Below, one piece after another: positions 1 through 7,725 of a stretch of DNA of 20,853 nucleotides; position 1 is the stretch's first letter, and each line of letters starts with the position of its first letter. Source of the DNA: UBA8524 sp964215915 (GTDB lineage: Bacteria; Bacteroidota; Bacteroidia; UBA8524); the NCBI GenBank assembly GCA_964215915.1, contig CAXPEB010000088.1:1-20853 (forward strand), read 5' to 3'. The translations under genes and the position numbers were made by a program. The notes below the pieces were generated by a model. That model saw only the letters and a program-made list of their open reading frames with translations. It searched no databases and was not told the origin of the DNA.

Positions 1-67
1 TCAAGCAGAAGACGGCATACGCGATTTCAATCGGTGACTGGAGTTCAGACGTGTGCTCTTCCGATCT
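1..67 (+). other. Illumina P7/i7 sequencing adapter (artefact)
   Basis: Bases 2-25 match the Illumina P7 flow-cell primer except for one substitution (C instead of A at 22). Bases 26-33 (ttcaatcg) sit where an 8-base i7 index belongs. Bases 34-67 match the 34-base TruSeq read-2 adapter exactly and end in the diagnostic gctcttccgatct. This is library sequence that survived trimming and was assembled onto the contig edge. The orientation is P7 outward with the insert starting at 68, so natural DNA begins at 68 at the earliest. It should be masked and given no biological meaning. Confidence 0.97.
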
Positions 68-163
68 GCTGATCACGCGGATGTTTTTCAGAAGAAGCTG
101 CCTTTGAGCTAACGCTCCCGCACTTCAGCGTATTCTGCGGGAAATAAAGCACGATTGCCCCCC

Positions 164-299
164 GTCGAAACATGACAGCACGTGTGTACTGTCTATCCTC
201 CAATAGCCAATACCCAACAGCAATAAATTTGAGGTTCTCGGTTTTAGGTATTGGGTTCTAGCCGTTAGCCCTTGGCTGGGCCCCCTGTCATGTTTCGAC
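164..299. repeat. Nested inverted repeat in gene-free left flank
   Basis: Bases 68-448 contain no credible gene. Within them 164-178 (gtcgaaacatgacag) is the exact reverse complement of 285-299, a perfect 15-bp inverted repeat about 106 bases apart. An inner 8-bp pair lies at 207-214 (ccaatacc) and 247-254 (ggtattgg). A third 7-bp pair, 282-288 (ccctgtc) with 311-317 (gacaggg), competes with the right outer arm. The arrangement resembles a non-coding dispersed intergenic repeat or MITE-like remnant. No transposase, target-site duplication or coding capacity is visible, so the class is unproven. Confidence 0.6.
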
Positions 300-333
300 A
301 GGCTCAACAGGACAGGGGCATAGATGCGTTTAC

Positions 334-396
334 GCCATCAGCTATCGTCCATTGTCCATCGGCCATCAGCTATCGTCCATCAGCCATCGTCCACCC
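334..396. repeat. Short degenerate direct repeats
   Basis: The 19-mer gccatcagctatcgtccat occurs exactly at 334-352 and again at 362-380, 28 bases apart. Shortened versions (gtccatcggccatc, cagccatcgtccac) fill the spaces between and after, so the stretch is a run of catc/gtcc-based imperfect repeats just upstream of the pabB promoter. Spacing and sequence are too irregular for CRISPR, and no protein-coding frame is preserved. Such repeats often break short-read assemblies, which fits their position near a contig end. Confidence 0.6.
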
Positions 397-448
397 CCAG
401 CAAAACCAGCTTTTCAACCCCGAACCGCATTTTACCTGAACCCCTCAC

Positions 449-456
449 TATCTTTG
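449..456 (+). promoter_or_regulatory. Bacteroidota -7 promoter element for pabB
   Basis: TATCTTTG matches the Bacteroidota primary-sigma -7 consensus TAnnTTTG exactly. No convincing TTTG/TTG -33 element lies at the usual distance. Transcription would start near 461, at or beside the GTG start codon, implying a leaderless or almost leaderless pabB mRNA. Confidence 0.5.
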
Positions 457-460
457 ACGC

Positions 461-1744
461 GTGCTTAGCGAAGCAAGGAAAGTAGTTAACGACGAAGAGG
501 CCAGGGAAATACGTATCCGCCTGCTTAACCTGGCCGGACTGTTCGATACCTCCTGCCTGCTTGAGAATCAGGGCGACGAAGCGGCGCCCTCCTGGATGCT
601 TCCCGGCGAATTTCAGTGCGGACTGGGTTGTTACCGTGCCCTGCCCGCCCAGGACCATTACTTTGAAAAACTGGAAGCGTTCCGGCACCAACTCCCGCTA
701 TTCGGGTACCTGGGTTATGACCTGAAAAACCAGGTGGAGAAACTTGTTTCCGCCAACCCCGACCGCATCGGGGCTCCCGATGCCTTCCTGTTCGAACCCC
801 TTCATTACCTCCGTTACCGCGACGGGGAGTTATACCTGCGCAGCCACGGCGATGCCGGGAAGCTGCTTCAACAGTTACTGGAAACACCTGCCGTCATTCC
901 CGGCCAGGTGCCCCGTCTGACCCTGGAGCCGCAGTTTACCCGCGATCAATACATAGCCAAGGTAGAGGAGGTGCTACACAATATCCGGATCGGTGAAGTG
1001 TATGAAATGAACCTCTGTGTGGAACATCACGCTGAGTTTCCCGGGCTACCGCCTGCCAAGGTCTACCAGCGTCTCTGCGAGAAGGCACATGTTCCTTTTG
1101 CCGCCTGGTTCCGACACGAAGGCTTGCATGGCTTGTGTGCCTCCCCCGAACGTTTCCTGAAAAAAGAAGGGCAACAGCTCCTTTCACAGCCGATCAAGGG
1201 CACACGTCCAAGGGGACAAACTCCCGAAGAAGATGAAGCCCTCCGTAATGAACTCCTGAACTCGGAGAAAGACCGGGCCGAGAATGTTATGATCGTCGAC
1301 CTCGTGCGCAACGACCTGGCGCGAACCTGCCGCTACGGTTCCATAAAGGTGGAAGAGCTGTTCGGTATTTACCGTTTCAGCAATGTGCACCAGATGATCT
1401 CTACCGTTAGTGCCAGCCTGCGACCCGATAAAACCTTTGCCCAAGCCCTTAAAGCGGCTTTCCCCATGGGAAGCATGACGGGTGCCCCGAAAGTCAGGGC
1501 CATGCAATTGATCGAAGAGCTGGAAGAATCACGTAGGGGCCTGTATTCCGGGGCTATCGGCATCATCCATCCCAACAGCGATTTTGATTTCAATGTAGTG
1601 ATCCGTAGTATCGTGTACAGGGAAAAGGACGGAAAGATAAGTGTACATGCAGGCGGTGCCATCACCAGCGACTCCTGTCCGGAAGCGGAATGGGACGAGA
1701 TACAGGTGAAACTCAAGGCGATCCGTGAAGTGTTTTCCGGGTGA
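461..1744 (+). CDS. pabB: Aminodeoxychorismate synthase component I
   Basis: This 427-residue protein of the chorismate-binding family (TrpE/PabB/MenF) is predicted to make 4-amino-4-deoxychorismate from chorismate, the first step of p-aminobenzoate and folate synthesis, in the cytoplasm with a glutaminase partner that is not encoded here. The chorismate-binding domain covers about residues 155-427. PIKGTRPRG (244-252) carries the PabB-type lysine K246, where anthranilate synthases usually have alanine; this argues for PabB over TrpE. DLVRNDLAR (280-288) and PMGSMTGAPK (335-344) complete the active-site signature. The N-terminal part is shorter than in E. coli PabB, as I recall for Bacteroidota forms. 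An in-frame stop at 455-457 leaves GTG at 461 as the only usual start, and no ATG follows before the conserved region. There is no Shine-Dalgarno motif. No terminator is visible in the 75-base gap after it. Confidence 0.92.
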   Translation: MLSEARKVVNDEEAREIRIRLLNLAGLFDTSCLLENQGDEAAPSWMLPGEFQCGLGCYRALPAQDHYFEKLEAFRHQLPLFGYLGYDLKNQVEKLVSANPDRIGAPDAFLFEPLHYLRYRDGELYLRSHGDAGKLLQQLLETPAVIPGQVPRLTLEPQFTRDQYIAKVEEVLHNIRIGEVYEMNLCVEHHAEFPGLPPAKVYQRLCEKAHVPFAAWFRHEGLHGLCASPERFLKKEGQQLLSQPIKGTRPRGQTPEEDEALRNELLNSEKDRAENVMIVDLVRNDLARTCRYGSIKVEELFGIYRFSNVHQMISTVSASLRPDKTFAQALKAAFPMGSMTGAPKVRAMQLIEELEESRRGLYSGAIGIIHPNSDFDFNVVIRSIVYREKDGKISVHAGGAITSDSCPEAEWDEIQVKLKAIREVFSG

Positions 1745-1795
1745 ATTATCCACAAATCATCAAATAATTAACCCGGCGGAATTGGCAGGCACTTT

Positions 1796-1803
1796 TATTT
1801 TTG
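1796..1803 (+). promoter_or_regulatory. Bacteroidota -7 promoter element
   Basis: TATTTTTG matches TAnnTTTG and ends 16 bases before the ATG at 1820, predicting a leader of about 12 bases. The upstream TTG at 1782-1784 is too close to serve as a normal -33 element, so only the -7 half is supported. Confidence 0.4.
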
Positions 1804-1819
1804 TCCTATCAAATAACGA

Positions 1820-2374
1820 ATGATGAAAAAGACTTTACTAATCGCCTTCCTGGCCATATTGTGCACCGGCACCGCCAATGCCCAGGGGAAAAAAGCAACC
1901 AAGACCAATGACGGCCATTATGTGCTGGCCGATTTCAGGGGAATCAAGTGGGGTTCGCATATCGATTCTGTTTATCGCGACGGGGTAAAACTGAACTTCA
2001 AAAAAGCCAATGAAGTAAGCGACAAAAATGCTTACGTACTGGAGAGCGAAGACCTGGTAATCGGTACCGTTACCCTGGATAAGATCTACTATGTCTTTAA
2101 CAGGCAAGGACGCTTCACCGGTGTTCTGCTTATCGGGAAAAGGCATATCGACGAGAAAAAACAATTCGGGGAAATGAAATACATCCTCACCTACAAATTC
2201 GGCGATCCCGAACTCCGTGAGGTACCGGGTGCCGTTCAGTACTACTGGATGGTTGACGATGTACGCATCACCCTCGACGATCAGGAAGCACAAGGCGTGT
2301 TTACCGTTGAATTCTACAGCGACTACGAGCGTGTGGAATCCAAAAGGGTGAACATGAACGTCTCCGATTTCTAA
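1820..2374 (+). CDS. Small secreted protein of unknown function
   Basis: I do not recognise this 184-residue family. It starts with a clear Sec signal peptide: MMKK, a hydrophobic core (TLLIAFLAILCTG), and a probable signal peptidase I site after TANA at about residue 21. No lipobox cysteine is present, so the mature protein of about 163 residues is probably periplasmic or outer-membrane associated. It is rich in beta-prone segments alternating with charged residues (for example YVLADFRGIKWG near 34-45 and VQYYWMVDDVRITLDD further on). There are no cysteines after the signal peptide and no membrane helices. The first two codons are both ATG; either could start. It has its own -7 element and a strong terminator, so it looks like a monocistronic gene. 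A function cannot be inferred from the neighbours. Confidence 0.8.
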   Translation: MMKKTLLIAFLAILCTGTANAQGKKATKTNDGHYVLADFRGIKWGSHIDSVYRDGVKLNFKKANEVSDKNAYVLESEDLVIGTVTLDKIYYVFNRQGRFTGVLLIGKRHIDEKKQFGEMKYILTYKFGDPELREVPGAVQYYWMVDDVRITLDDQEAQGVFTVEFYSDYERVESKRVNMNVSDF

Positions 2375-2397
2375 ACCTGCTCTTAAGTTATTTATGG

Positions 2398-2428
2398 AAA
2401 GCCCTGCCAATCGGTGGGGCTTTTTTTT
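2398..2428 (+). terminator. Rho-independent terminator
   Basis: An 11-bp stem (aaagccctgcc, 2398-2408, with ggtggggcttt, 2413-2423, two G-U wobbles) closes a 4-base AATC loop and runs into eight T residues ending at 2428. It lies 24 bases after the stop of the small secreted protein and ends that transcript. Confidence 0.9.
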
Positions 2429-2519
2429 GGATGAACAGGTAGAAGAATGGCTGCGTTTATCGAAACAAAAGCACGGAAACCGAACAGGCTTTTAGTTTTA
2501 TGATTTGATTGTCGGAATT

Positions 2520-2969
2520 ATGAAATACACCTTATCAACCGTTATCCGGGTACCCCGGGAAAAAGTCTGGGAACTGATGACCGACCCCGAGAACATGAAG
2601 CATTGGCAGCCCGGTTTTATCAGTATGGAATTGCTGGAAGGAAAGCCCGGTGAAGCCGGTTCGAAAACACGGCTGCGGTACAAAATGGGCAAGCGGGAGA
2701 TCGAAATGATCGAAACCATCACGCGAAGGGAAGCTCCGGAGATATTTGATGGAACCTACGAAGCTAATGGTGTTTGGAACGGACAGAACAACCGCCTGGA
2801 AGTGGTAGATGAAAACAGCACCCGATGGGTGTCGGAATCCGAATTCCGCATGAGTGGTTTTATGAAACTCATCGGCTGGCTGTTCCCCGGCTCTTTCAAA
2901 AAACAAAGCCAGCTCTACCTCGATTATTTCAAGGCCTTTGCGGAAGAAGGCAAATCGGTTGCCGGTTAA
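2520..2969 (+). CDS. SRPBCC (START/polyketide-cyclase-like) protein
   Basis: This 149-residue protein has the typical opening of the SRPBCC helix-grip fold: a first strand (YTLSTVIRV) and then the helix signature VPREKVWELMTDPENMKHWQPG (residues 11-32). Next come alternating strands including GSKTRLRYKMGKREIEMIETI, and a long C-terminal helix (about 124-143) that lies over the hydrophobic cavity in this fold. Members bind small hydrophobic ligands; the substrate cannot be told here. No signal peptide is present, so it is cytoplasmic. An in-frame TTG at 2505 would add five residues, but ATG at 2520 begins the first conserved strand directly and is preferred. A TA-N3-TTTG sequence (2499-2507) resembles a -7 element with one extra spacer base. 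The next gene starts 18 bases after the stop, so the two are probably co-transcribed. Confidence 0.85.
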   Translation: MKYTLSTVIRVPREKVWELMTDPENMKHWQPGFISMELLEGKPGEAGSKTRLRYKMGKREIEMIETITRREAPEIFDGTYEANGVWNGQNNRLEVVDENSTRWVSESEFRMSGFMKLIGWLFPGSFKKQSQLYLDYFKAFAEEGKSVAG

Positions 2970-2987
2970 TTCCCTAATTTGCCGCTG

Positions 2988-4580
2988 ATGAGAGCGGCAT
3001 GGAACAGGCTCTGTGAATTCACCGACCGGTATCCGGTTGCGGTTTTCTGGGTATTGATCGCCCTGCTCTGCCTGTACCTGCAGGTTCCCTACTGGCTTAG
3101 CTTTGATGCCGCGGGACTGCATTTTATCCGGCAAACGGATAGCCTCTCTTATATGATGGGGTATTTCCAGTTCCATGCCCCCTTTCTTGAACCGCAGCTC
3201 TATGACCTGGCCGGAGAAGATGGCAGAGCCGCCGCCGAATTCCCGGTATATTACTATCTGGCCGCCCAGCTTGCACGAATATTCGGTCCGCACGGAGCCA
3301 TTCTCAGGATTCTGTATTTTGCCACCTCCCTGCTGGGATTGTGGTCCTTTTTCCGGATGGCCCAGGATGAGTTCCGTCGTTTCTTTCCGGCTTTTTTTCT
3401 GACCCTCCTGGCTTTCAGTGGTACCAGCTACTGGTATTATGCCGTAGGACTTGTACCTGATATTGCAGCCTTATCCTGGACCCTGGTGGCGCTTCGGGCC
3501 TTCGGAAGGGCTTACTTTAACGGCAAGCGGTATGCCCTGATTCTCTTTGTTCTGGCTTTTGTATTGACGGGACTTATCAAGGTGACTTTCCTGCTTTACC
3601 TGTTGGCGGTAATCGGGGCCGTTGTCTTTCATCTCCGTTCCGGGGATTACCGGGCAGGATGGAACCGCCGGCAGTGGCTGATCAGGCTGGCAGGGAGCAC
3701 CCTGCTGATCGGGTTGACGGCAGTAGCGTGGATCACCTATGTGCGGGCTTATAATCAGACTTACGGAAACCTGTACTTTCTTACTGAAGCACGCCCTATC
3801 TGGAGCCTGGATGCGCATGCGGCCTGGGATATCCTTGATTTTGTCCTGGCTCGATGGAGCAAGGAATACTTTCACCCTCTGGTCTGGATGATCTGGGGCA
3901 TTGCCCTGGTTTGGGCCTTTTATGAATTCCGTCGGGAATGGCGATTCTCAACCTTGCTGGCGGGTATCTCCCTGCTGGGACTGATCTGTTATGCGCTGTT
4001 GTTTTACAGGCAATTCGGGGATCACGACTATTACTTCGTGGTCTTTTATCCCTTTTTCGCTTTTTTGGGTATGGATGTTCTGTTGCGTTTCCGCAACCGG
4101 TTTCCACGGCTCTTCTCCCATCCTTTGCTGGCTGTGGCAGCCGTTTACCTGCTTTATGTTTCGTATGATTATCAGGGAGGTAAAGTACGCGATCGCTTTT
4201 TGAGCGACGATTTTTTTGCGGTTTCCACCCAGGAGCTTAAAGGTTTCCACCATACCCTGGATAGCCTGCAGATTAGCGATACCAATCGTTTTGCCGTATT
4301 GGGAGACCCAACGGTGATGGGGTCTCTGTACTATCTGAGAAGGAAAGGACACACGTACCACGATTCCTCCGAAAACCAGATGAATATTCTGAGAATCGGA
4401 TTGACTTATAAGGTATTCGATTATGCCTTGTCGTACCGGGGTTATGAATTGGGGGAACTCCGTCAGGAATTCGGGATGGAGGAAGTCTATGCGCAGAACG
4501 GAATCCGGGTGTACCGAATCCATTACGAAGGGTATTCCGATACCACCGGGACGGAAGAGAAAGTGGACCGGCCCGAATAG
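2988..4580 (+). CDS. GT-C membrane glycosyltransferase (GT39/ArnT-like)
   Basis: This 530-residue polytopic membrane protein opens with a hydrophobic helix (about residues 16-33). A periplasmic loop follows carrying RQTDS (48-52), whose Asp51 occupies the position of the conserved acidic residue in the first loop of GT-C glycosyltransferases. Roughly nine more hydrophobic segments follow to about residue 400, including the loop GLVPDIAALSW. The last 130 residues are soluble and probably periplasmic. Such enzymes move a sugar from a polyprenyl-phosphate donor to lipid or protein at the outer face of the inner membrane. The exact acceptor is unknown. ATG at 2988 is chosen over TTG at 2979. It follows the SRPBCC gene after 18 bases; TAATTTG at 2976-2982 resembles a -7 element with one spacer base missing. 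A second GT39-type protein is encoded at 12047-13714 but clearly differs in sequence. Confidence 0.8.
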   Translation: MRAAWNRLCEFTDRYPVAVFWVLIALLCLYLQVPYWLSFDAAGLHFIRQTDSLSYMMGYFQFHAPFLEPQLYDLAGEDGRAAAEFPVYYYLAAQLARIFGPHGAILRILYFATSLLGLWSFFRMAQDEFRRFFPAFFLTLLAFSGTSYWYYAVGLVPDIAALSWTLVALRAFGRAYFNGKRYALILFVLAFVLTGLIKVTFLLYLLAVIGAVVFHLRSGDYRAGWNRRQWLIRLAGSTLLIGLTAVAWITYVRAYNQTYGNLYFLTEARPIWSLDAHAAWDILDFVLARWSKEYFHPLVWMIWGIALVWAFYEFRREWRFSTLLAGISLLGLICYALLFYRQFGDHDYYFVVFYPFFAFLGMDVLLRFRNRFPRLFSHPLLAVAAVYLLYVSYDYQGGKVRDRFLSDDFFAVSTQELKGFHHTLDSLQISDTNRFAVLGDPTVMGSLYYLRRKGHTYHDSSENQMNILRIGLTYKVFDYALSYRGYELGELRQEFGMEEVYAQNGIRVYRIHYEGYSDTTGTEEKVDRPE

Positions 4581-4626
4581 GTTTGCGGAAAAAGGATTGG
4601 TCCGTGTCTCCCTCCGCCGAAAAAGT

Positions 4627-4634
4627 TAATTTTG
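4627..4634 (+). promoter_or_regulatory. Bacteroidota -7 promoter element for maeB
   Basis: TAATTTTG is an exact TAnnTTTG match in the 72-base gap before the malic enzyme gene, predicting a leader of about 14 bases to ATG 4653. The nearest TTG (4598-4600) is 26 bases upstream, longer than the usual spacing, so the -33 half is uncertain. Confidence 0.5.
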
Positions 4635-4652
4635 GCGCCAAAGACCTATTCC

Positions 4653-6914
4653 ATGTCGAACAAGATCAAAGAAGAAGCACTGGCCTACCACGAAAAGGGA
4701 AGGCCTGGGAAAATAGAAGTCATACCGAGCAAACCCACGCAAACCCAGCGCGACCTTACCCTGGCCTATTCACCCGGGGTGGCCGAACCCTGCCTGAAGA
4801 TTGCGGAAAATACGGAAGACGTTTACCGCTATACCAGCAAAGGCAACCTGGTTGCCGTGATCTCCAACGGCACAGCCGTGCTTGGACTGGGTAATATCGG
4901 CCCGGAAGCTTCTAAGCCGGTTATGGAAGGCAAGGGTATTCTGTTCAAGATTTTTGCGGATATCGATGTGTTTGATATCGAGATCGGGACCGAGAATGTG
5001 GACGAATTCGTACGCACCGTCAAGCTGCTGGAACCCACTTTCGGCGGGGTCAACCTGGAAGATATCAAAGCACCGGAATGTTTTGAGATCGAAGAAAGGC
5101 TGAAGCAGGAGCTGAATATCCCCATCATGCATGACGACCAGCACGGCACTGCCATCATTTCCGGGGCGGCGCTTATCAATGCTGTGGAGATCGCCGGTAA
5201 AAAAATGGAGGAGGTCCGCCTGGTGGTGAACGGCGCCGGAGCGTCAGCCATCAGTTGTACCAAGATATTTGTCGCCCTCGGGGTGAAAAAAGAACATATC
5301 GTCATGCTCGATTCCAGCGGGGTGATACGTAAAGACCGCGAACAACTCGACCGTCACAAGGCCGGCTTTGCCACAGACCGCGATATCCATACCCTGGAAG
5401 AAGCCATGAAGGATGCCGACGTATTCGTGGGGCTTTCCAAAGGCAATATTCTCAGCCAGGAAATGCTGCGTTCCATGGTGGCCAACCCCATTGTGTTTGC
5501 CATGGCCAACCCGGATCCGGAGATTGCTTACGAGCTTGCGATACAAACCCGCGACGACCTGATCATGGCCACCGGACGTTCCGATTACCCGAACCAGGTG
5601 AATAATGTACTCGGCTTTCCCTTCATATTCCGGGGAGCCCTGGACGTGCGCGCTACGGAGATCAACGAAGCCATGAAGCTGGCGGCAGTTAATTCCATCG
5701 CTTCCCTGGCGCGGGAAATGGTTCCCGAGATCGTAAATGCTGCCTACAACGAGAAAAACACCACCTTCGGGCGGAATTATATCATCCCCAAACCCATCGA
5801 TCCGAGGCTGATCACCACCGTTGCACCGGCAGTAGCCAGGGCGGCCATGGAAAGTGGTGTGGCCCGTGCCCCGATTACCGACTGGAACGCCTATGAAAGG
5901 GAGTTGCGCAGCCGGCTCGGTCTGGAAAACAAATTTATCAGCTATATCACGGTGAAAGCCAAGCAGGATCCGCGTAAGGTGGTATTTGCCGAGGCCGACA
6001 CGTACAAAATCCTGAAAGCCGCTCAGATCGTTCGGGATGAAGGTATCGCCAGTCCGATCCTCCTGGGTAACCGGGAAAAGATCGGGAAGCTGATCGAAGA
6101 GAATCACCTGGATATTGACGATATCCCTATCCTCGATCCGTATTCGGAAGAGTGTCGCCGCGAGGAATTTGCCGAACAGTTTTACGAAAAGCGCAAACGC
6201 AAAGGGGTTACCCTGTACCAGGCCCGCAAACTTATGCGCGAGCGCAACCACTACGGAGCCATGATGGTAGAGAACGGGGAAGCCGATGTGCTGATCTCCG
6301 GACTTACCGTTAACTATGCCAATACCATCCGTCCGGCTTTGCAGATCATCGGAAAGCAGGAGGGAATCTCCAAGGTGGCGGGGATGTATATCATGAATAC
6401 CAAAAAAGGACCTTTGTTCTTTGCGGACACGACGGTGAACCCGGATCCCAGCGCCGATGACCTGGTGGATATCACCCGCCTGGTGGCCCGGGAAGTGCGG
6501 GTATTCAATATCGAGCCGCGCATAGCCATGCTTTCCTACTCCAATTTCGGCTCAGCCGAGGGACGCGTGCCACGCGGTATCCAGGAAGCCATAAAACGTC
6601 TTCATGCAGAAAACCCAGAGATGATTGTGGACGGGGATATTCAGGCCAATTTTGCCTTGAACCAGCAGATGCTGGAAGAGAACTTTCCCTTCAGCAAACT
6701 TAACGGAGAACCGGCCAATACCTTCATCTTCCCCAACCTGGCTGCAGGTAACATCGCATATAAGATGTTGCAGGAGCAGAAGGTGGCAGAGGCTATCGGG
6801 CCCGTATTGCTGGGTCTGCGTAAGTCCGTACACATCCTTCAGCTGGGTAGCTCGGTGAGGGAGATCGTGAATATGGTGACCATCGCCGTGGTCGACGCAC
6901 AGACTAAAGGTTAA
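4653..6914 (+). CDS. maeB: NADP-dependent malic enzyme, PTA-domain fusion
   Basis: This 753-residue protein of MaeB type decarboxylates malate oxidatively to pyruvate, linking the TCA cycle to pyruvate and NADPH supply in the cytoplasm. The malic N-domain (about 20-165) contains LAYSPGVAEPC with the catalytic Tyr39 and GKGILFK with Lys94. HDDQHGTA (160-167) bridges to the NAD(P)-binding domain (about 165-400), whose Rossmann loop is VVNGAGASAI (191-200). The tail from about 430 to 753 is a phosphotransacetylase-like domain (KVVFAEADTYKILKAA and onward). In E. coli MaeB this tail is regulatory and not an active acetyltransferase; I infer the same here. Length and domain order are normal. A TTG at 4632 could extend it by seven residues, but ATG at 4653 gives the family start MSNKIKEEAL. 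Its last 11 bases overlap the convergent lipoprotein gene. Confidence 0.95.
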   Translation: MSNKIKEEALAYHEKGRPGKIEVIPSKPTQTQRDLTLAYSPGVAEPCLKIAENTEDVYRYTSKGNLVAVISNGTAVLGLGNIGPEASKPVMEGKGILFKIFADIDVFDIEIGTENVDEFVRTVKLLEPTFGGVNLEDIKAPECFEIEERLKQELNIPIMHDDQHGTAIISGAALINAVEIAGKKMEEVRLVVNGAGASAISCTKIFVALGVKKEHIVMLDSSGVIRKDREQLDRHKAGFATDRDIHTLEEAMKDADVFVGLSKGNILSQEMLRSMVANPIVFAMANPDPEIAYELAIQTRDDLIMATGRSDYPNQVNNVLGFPFIFRGALDVRATEINEAMKLAAVNSIASLAREMVPEIVNAAYNEKNTTFGRNYIIPKPIDPRLITTVAPAVARAAMESGVARAPITDWNAYERELRSRLGLENKFISYITVKAKQDPRKVVFAEADTYKILKAAQIVRDEGIASPILLGNREKIGKLIEENHLDIDDIPILDPYSEECRREEFAEQFYEKRKRKGVTLYQARKLMRERNHYGAMMVENGEADVLISGLTVNYANTIRPALQIIGKQEGISKVAGMYIMNTKKGPLFFADTTVNPDPSADDLVDITRLVAREVRVFNIEPRIAMLSYSNFGSAEGRVPRGIQEAIKRLHAENPEMIVDGDIQANFALNQQMLEENFPFSKLNGEPANTFIFPNLAAGNIAYKMLQEQKVAEAIGPVLLGLRKSVHILQLGSSVREIVNMVTIAVVDAQTKG

Positions 6915-7725
6915 CCGATCCCAGGAGAAACCCGAGTGGACCGTCTTCGTTGATCAGGTTGTACTCGATCAGTTCGGAATAGGGGATGGTGAATTCGATG
7001 ATCCCTTCTCCTGTTCCGGGCAGTTGCTGGTCATAGAGAAAGCTTATGCCATTGTCATCAAGCAGGAACTGCTCATTCAGGCGGAAGCCATCCGCAGAAA
7101 AGCCCGATTTGTTTCCTTCCACAGCTTCCAGGTTTATCTGCATGGCCTGTCCGAGGTGGTAACGGGCCAGTTTGGTCAGCGTGTCACGGTAAGTACCCTG
7201 GAATACGTCGTCGAGGAAAATCCTGCGGGCATCTTTTTGCGACCAGCTTTGCAGGACAAGCCGATTTTGTGCCCGGGCTCCTCCGGCATTTTCCAGCACC
7301 TCCAGCCTTAATCCCAGCAGTTGGTTGCGGGCATAAACCACACTCTGTACTTTTTCCACCTGGGCACCCGGATAGGAGGGAGAGCCCGCGGCTTGTTTTT
7401 CGTATTCGTTGAGCAGGAAACCGGCATAAGCCTCAGCCGAAGAAAAACTGTCGCGGTACTCGCCGAGAAGCATGCTGAGGATACGGGTGTTCAGTAATTT
7501 TCCAATGCTATCGGGTTGGCGGATCTCCGGGTATTCCAGCGTTACGGTCATGCAGCCTTCTTCGCTTCCGGAGCAGTCGCCCCATTCTTTCTGCACGATC
7601 AGCGTATCGAATTCGAGGGGAATCTCAATCAGGTCGTCAGGGGATCCGGAATTGTTTTCTGCAGGCTCCTCTTTACAGGCTCCCAGCAGGGTAAGGATCA
7701 GGAATACGGTAGCGGTTCGTTTCAT
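6904..7725 (-). CDS. Lipoprotein with DUF4163/DUF3298-like domains
   Basis: This 273-residue protein begins MKRTATVFLILTLLGAC, a lipoprotein signal peptide with a lipobox (LGAC, Cys17). Glu and Glu follow the acylated cysteine after one Lys. The region near residues 60-90 (VTLEYPEI...LLNTRI) resembles the DUF4163 half. The last 110 residues (IFLDDVF..., GISFLYDQQL..., EGIIEFTIPYSEL) resemble DUF3298. This pair occurs in RsiV- and PdaC-type envelope proteins, but no enzyme or lysozyme-binding role can be claimed from sequence alone. Its ATG overlaps the engB stop in an ATGA junction, so it is probably translated by coupling from the engB transcript. Its TAG stop (6904-6906) lies inside the convergent maeB gene, with no terminator between them. 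Confidence 0.85.
   Translation of the reverse strand: MKRTATVFLILTLLGACKEEPAENNSGSPDDLIEIPLEFDTLIVQKEWGDCSGSEEGCMTVTLEYPEIRQPDSIGKLLNTRILSMLLGEYRDSFSSAEAYAGFLLNEYEKQAAGSPSYPGAQVEKVQSVVYARNQLLGLRLEVLENAGGARAQNRLVLQSWSQKDARRIFLDDVFQGTYRDTLTKLARYHLGQAMQINLEAVEGNKSGFSADGFRLNEQFLLDDNGISFLYDQQLPGTGEGIIEFTIPYSELIEYNLINEDGPLGFLLGSVNL

Noticed and set aside
125..307. 60-codon minus-strand open frame in the left flank
   Set aside because: It lies across the inverted repeats and has no recognisable domain or promoter.
5244..6251. Antisense open frame of 335 codons opposite maeB
   Set aside because: The plus-strand frame carries every malic enzyme motif; the antisense product has no coherent domain.
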